6,476 bases of DNA from Phycisphaeraceae bacterium (GTDB lineage Bacteria; Planctomycetota; Phycisphaerae; Phycisphaerales; Zrk34): contig JANQJT010000334.1 in assembly GCA_028281485.1 (NCBI GenBank), positions 1 through 6,476 on the forward strand, read 5' to 3'. A program made the translations under genes and the position numbers. Shown in pieces: positions 5,144-6,476 of the stretch (position 1 is the stretch's first letter; each line of letters starts with the position of its first letter). The notes under the pieces were generated by a model. It was not told where the DNA came from, did not search any database, and was given only the letters and a program-made list of their open reading frames with translations.

Positions 5144-5620
5144 GTGAGCACGCACTTCTCACCACAACAGACGCTCATCCTCACCCGCATCATCTGGGCC
5201 GCGCTGCTGGCCGGCACCCTCGTGATCGCCGTCGTCCTCGCCACCGCCTTCGGCTTCGAAGCCAAGCCCCCCACCGATCCCAACACCGAGCAAGCCGCCG
5301 ACTTCACCATCTGGCTCACAGGCCTCATCGTCACACTCACCGCCATCCCCGCCGGCCTGTTCATCCGCGGACAAGCCTACAAGAAGGGCTGGACCAACAA
5401 CACCGTCTCGCCCCGCGCCTACCACTCCGGCAACATCATCGCCTTTGCCACCTGCGAGGGCACCGCCATCGTCAATCTGATTTTCTACTTCGTTGTCGAC
5501 CACCACATCGCCAACCTCATCTGCGCCGTCGTCAGCATCGCCGTGCTCGCCTTCCTGTTCCCCAACGGCAAGGCCATGTTCCCACCCGACGACAACACCA
5601 ACCCTTACGCCCAGCCGTGA
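5144..5620 (+). CDS. Small four-helix membrane protein of unknown function
   Basis: I do not recognise the family. From the GTG start the protein has 158 residues, with four hydrophobic segments at about 13-36, 54-74, 96-118 and 122-140. A short polar, proline-rich loop (KPPTDPNTEQ, 41-50) separates the first two. A basic loop (RGQAYKKGW, 75-83) follows the second, and the tail is acidic and proline-rich (MFPPDDNTNPYAQP). By the positive-inside rule the basic loop and probably both ends would be cytoplasmic. Segment three carries a buried glutamate, E105, with a neighbouring cysteine (AFATCEGTAIVNLIFYF), which recalls the acidic residue in the helices of small ion-translocating subunits; this is only a resemblance. 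The gene starts 23 bp after coaX, and its stop overlaps the next start at GTGA (5617-5620), so translation of the two is probably coupled. It is likely part of the obg-coaX operon. Confidence 0.8.
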   Translation: MSTHFSPQQTLILTRIIWAALLAGTLVIAVVLATAFGFEAKPPTDPNTEQAADFTIWLTGLIVTLTAIPAGLFIRGQAYKKGWTNNTVSPRAYHSGNIIAFATCEGTAIVNLIFYFVVDHHIANLICAVVSIAVLAFLFPNGKAMFPPDDNTNPYAQP

Positions 5621-6476
5621 CCACACACTTCCATCTCGCCACAGCACCCAACCCCGGCGCCATCGCCGTCATCCAACTCGTCGGCCCGCAAGCTTCCGCC
5701 ATCACACAACAACTCACCGGCAAACCCCCAACGCCACAACTCACCCTTACATCATTTGAAGACATCGACGAAGGCCTCACCGTCGCCCTCCGCCCCGACC
5801 TGATCCAACTCATGCCCCACGGCGGCCCACGCGTCGTCCAACGCCTCACCGCTCGACTCACACAACTCGGCGCAACCCCCACCGACCAACTCGACACACG
5901 CGACCTCTACCCCGAAGCCCGCTCACACCTCGAAGCCGACGCGCTGCACACCCTCGCCCGCGCCGCCAGCCCCGCCGCCATCGACCCGCTGCTCGCGCAA
6001 CCCGACCTCTGGCAGAACGCGCTCAACCAAAACACACTCGACCCCGACACCATCGCCGCGCACACCCGCGCCGCCGATCACCTGGTCACGCCCCCCGCCG
6101 TCGTCCTCGTCGGCCAAGCCAACGTCGGCAAGTCCACCCTCACCAACCTCGTCATGGGGCGCGCCGCCGCCATCACCGCAGACCTGCCCGGCACCACGCG
6201 CGACTGGATCGCCGCCCTCGCCGAGCTGCCCACGCCCTCAGGCGAACTCGTCGTCCACTGGCACGACACGCCCGGCCTGCGCACCACCGACGACCCCATC
6301 GAACACCGCGCCATCGAACTCGCACGACGCGTCATCGCCGCCGCCGACATCCTCATCGCCATCCGCGACCCGCAAACCGATTGGCCCGACTTCAACAAAC
6401 TCCCACACACCGTCGACCTGGCCATCTGGAACAAGTCCGACGTCGCCCCACCACCACCCGACGCCGCCCCGCCCGG
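5617..6476 (+). CDS. MnmE/TrmE-like GTPase, divergent and short at the N-terminus (3' end outside window)
   Basis: The frame runs from GTG 5617 to the window end (286 residues seen, no stop). The start resembles the MnmE N-terminal domain (LATAPNPGAIAVIQLVGPQ, then MPHGGPRVVQRL at 66-77, matching the HGGP motif). The G domain is clear: G1 GQANVGKST (166-174), the family's switch PGTTRD (191-196), G3 DTPG (217-220) and G4 NKSD (272-275). MnmE, with MnmG, modifies the wobble uridine of several tRNAs using a folate cofactor. In E. coli MnmE the G1 motif is near residue 226, so this protein is about 60 residues shorter before it. The conserved helical motif of the RxFLNGKxDLxxAEA type is not recognisable. 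It may be a degenerate orthologue or a paralogue with a new job. The C-terminal CxGK motif, which would decide, lies beyond the window. There is no ribosome site; translation probably couples through the GTGA overlap with the membrane protein gene. Confidence 0.85.
   Translation, partial: MTTHFHLATAPNPGAIAVIQLVGPQASAITQQLTGKPPTPQLTLTSFEDIDEGLTVALRPDLIQLMPHGGPRVVQRLTARLTQLGATPTDQLDTRDLYPEARSHLEADALHTLARAASPAAIDPLLAQPDLWQNALNQNTLDPDTIAAHTRAADHLVTPPAVVLVGQANVGKSTLTNLVMGRAAAITADLPGTTRDWIAALAELPTPSGELVVHWHDTPGLRTTDDPIEHRAIELARRVIAAADILIAIRDPQTDWPDFNKLPHTVDLAIWNKSDVAPPPPDAAPP

Noticed and set aside
4152..5165. 337-residue minus-strand frame antisense to obg and coaX
   Set aside because: Its Gly/Val/Asp-rich composition is what the complement of C-ending codons produces, and it has no recognisable domain. 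The sense genes have clear motifs.

Overview
The window looks like chromosomal DNA from a high-GC, outer-membrane-bearing bacterium, most plausibly a planctomycete of the Phycisphaerae type. This placement is an inference. It rests on a CxxC...CxxC zinc ribbon of the kind common at the N-terminus of planctomycete membrane proteins, an autotransporter-type beta-barrel ending in phenylalanine, a type III pantothenate kinase, a divergent short MnmE-like GTPase, and very strong preference for C-ending codons. No rRNA is present to confirm the taxon.

Layout. (1) Positions 1-974, + strand: C-terminal part of an autotransporter-like outer-membrane beta-barrel protein whose gene begins upstream. (2) Positions 1081-2241, - strand: a convergent, strikingly AT-rich gene for a zinc-ribbon membrane protein with a DUF4352-like C-terminal domain. 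It has its own extended -10 promoter. (3) Positions 2321-2496, - strand: a compact tRNA-Cys(GCA) unit with promoter, short leader, tRNA and Rho-independent terminator. (4) Positions 2518-2562: a pair of perfect hairpins nested in an outer stem, just past the end of the next gene. (5) Positions 2613-3098, - strand: an Rrf2-family regulator with a good sigma-70 promoter (3200-3228) and a 16-bp palindrome (3177-3192) at its presumed transcription start. (6) From 3311 to the window end, + strand: a tightly packed run of obg, coaX, an unknown four-helix membrane protein gene and an MnmE-like GTPase gene that runs off the end. Gaps are 7 bp and 23 bp, and the last pair overlaps at GTGA.

How the genes fit together. 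The right-hand cluster joins ribosome-associated GTPase function (Obg), coenzyme A synthesis (CoaX) and a probable tRNA-modification-like GTPase (MnmE-like). It is a housekeeping growth cluster that carries one uncharacterised membrane protein. The Rrf2 regulator is divergent from it and probably regulates itself. The left part is more accessory: a surface barrel protein and a foreign-looking AT-rich gene next to a tRNA.

The items that most deserve a second look are an Asp-to-Asn change in the first motif of CoaX, together with a divergent GTAxT motif; the shortened N-terminal half of the MnmE-like protein; the Rrf2 palindrome; and the AT-rich zinc-ribbon gene. I see no CRISPR array, transposon, phage or defence system here.
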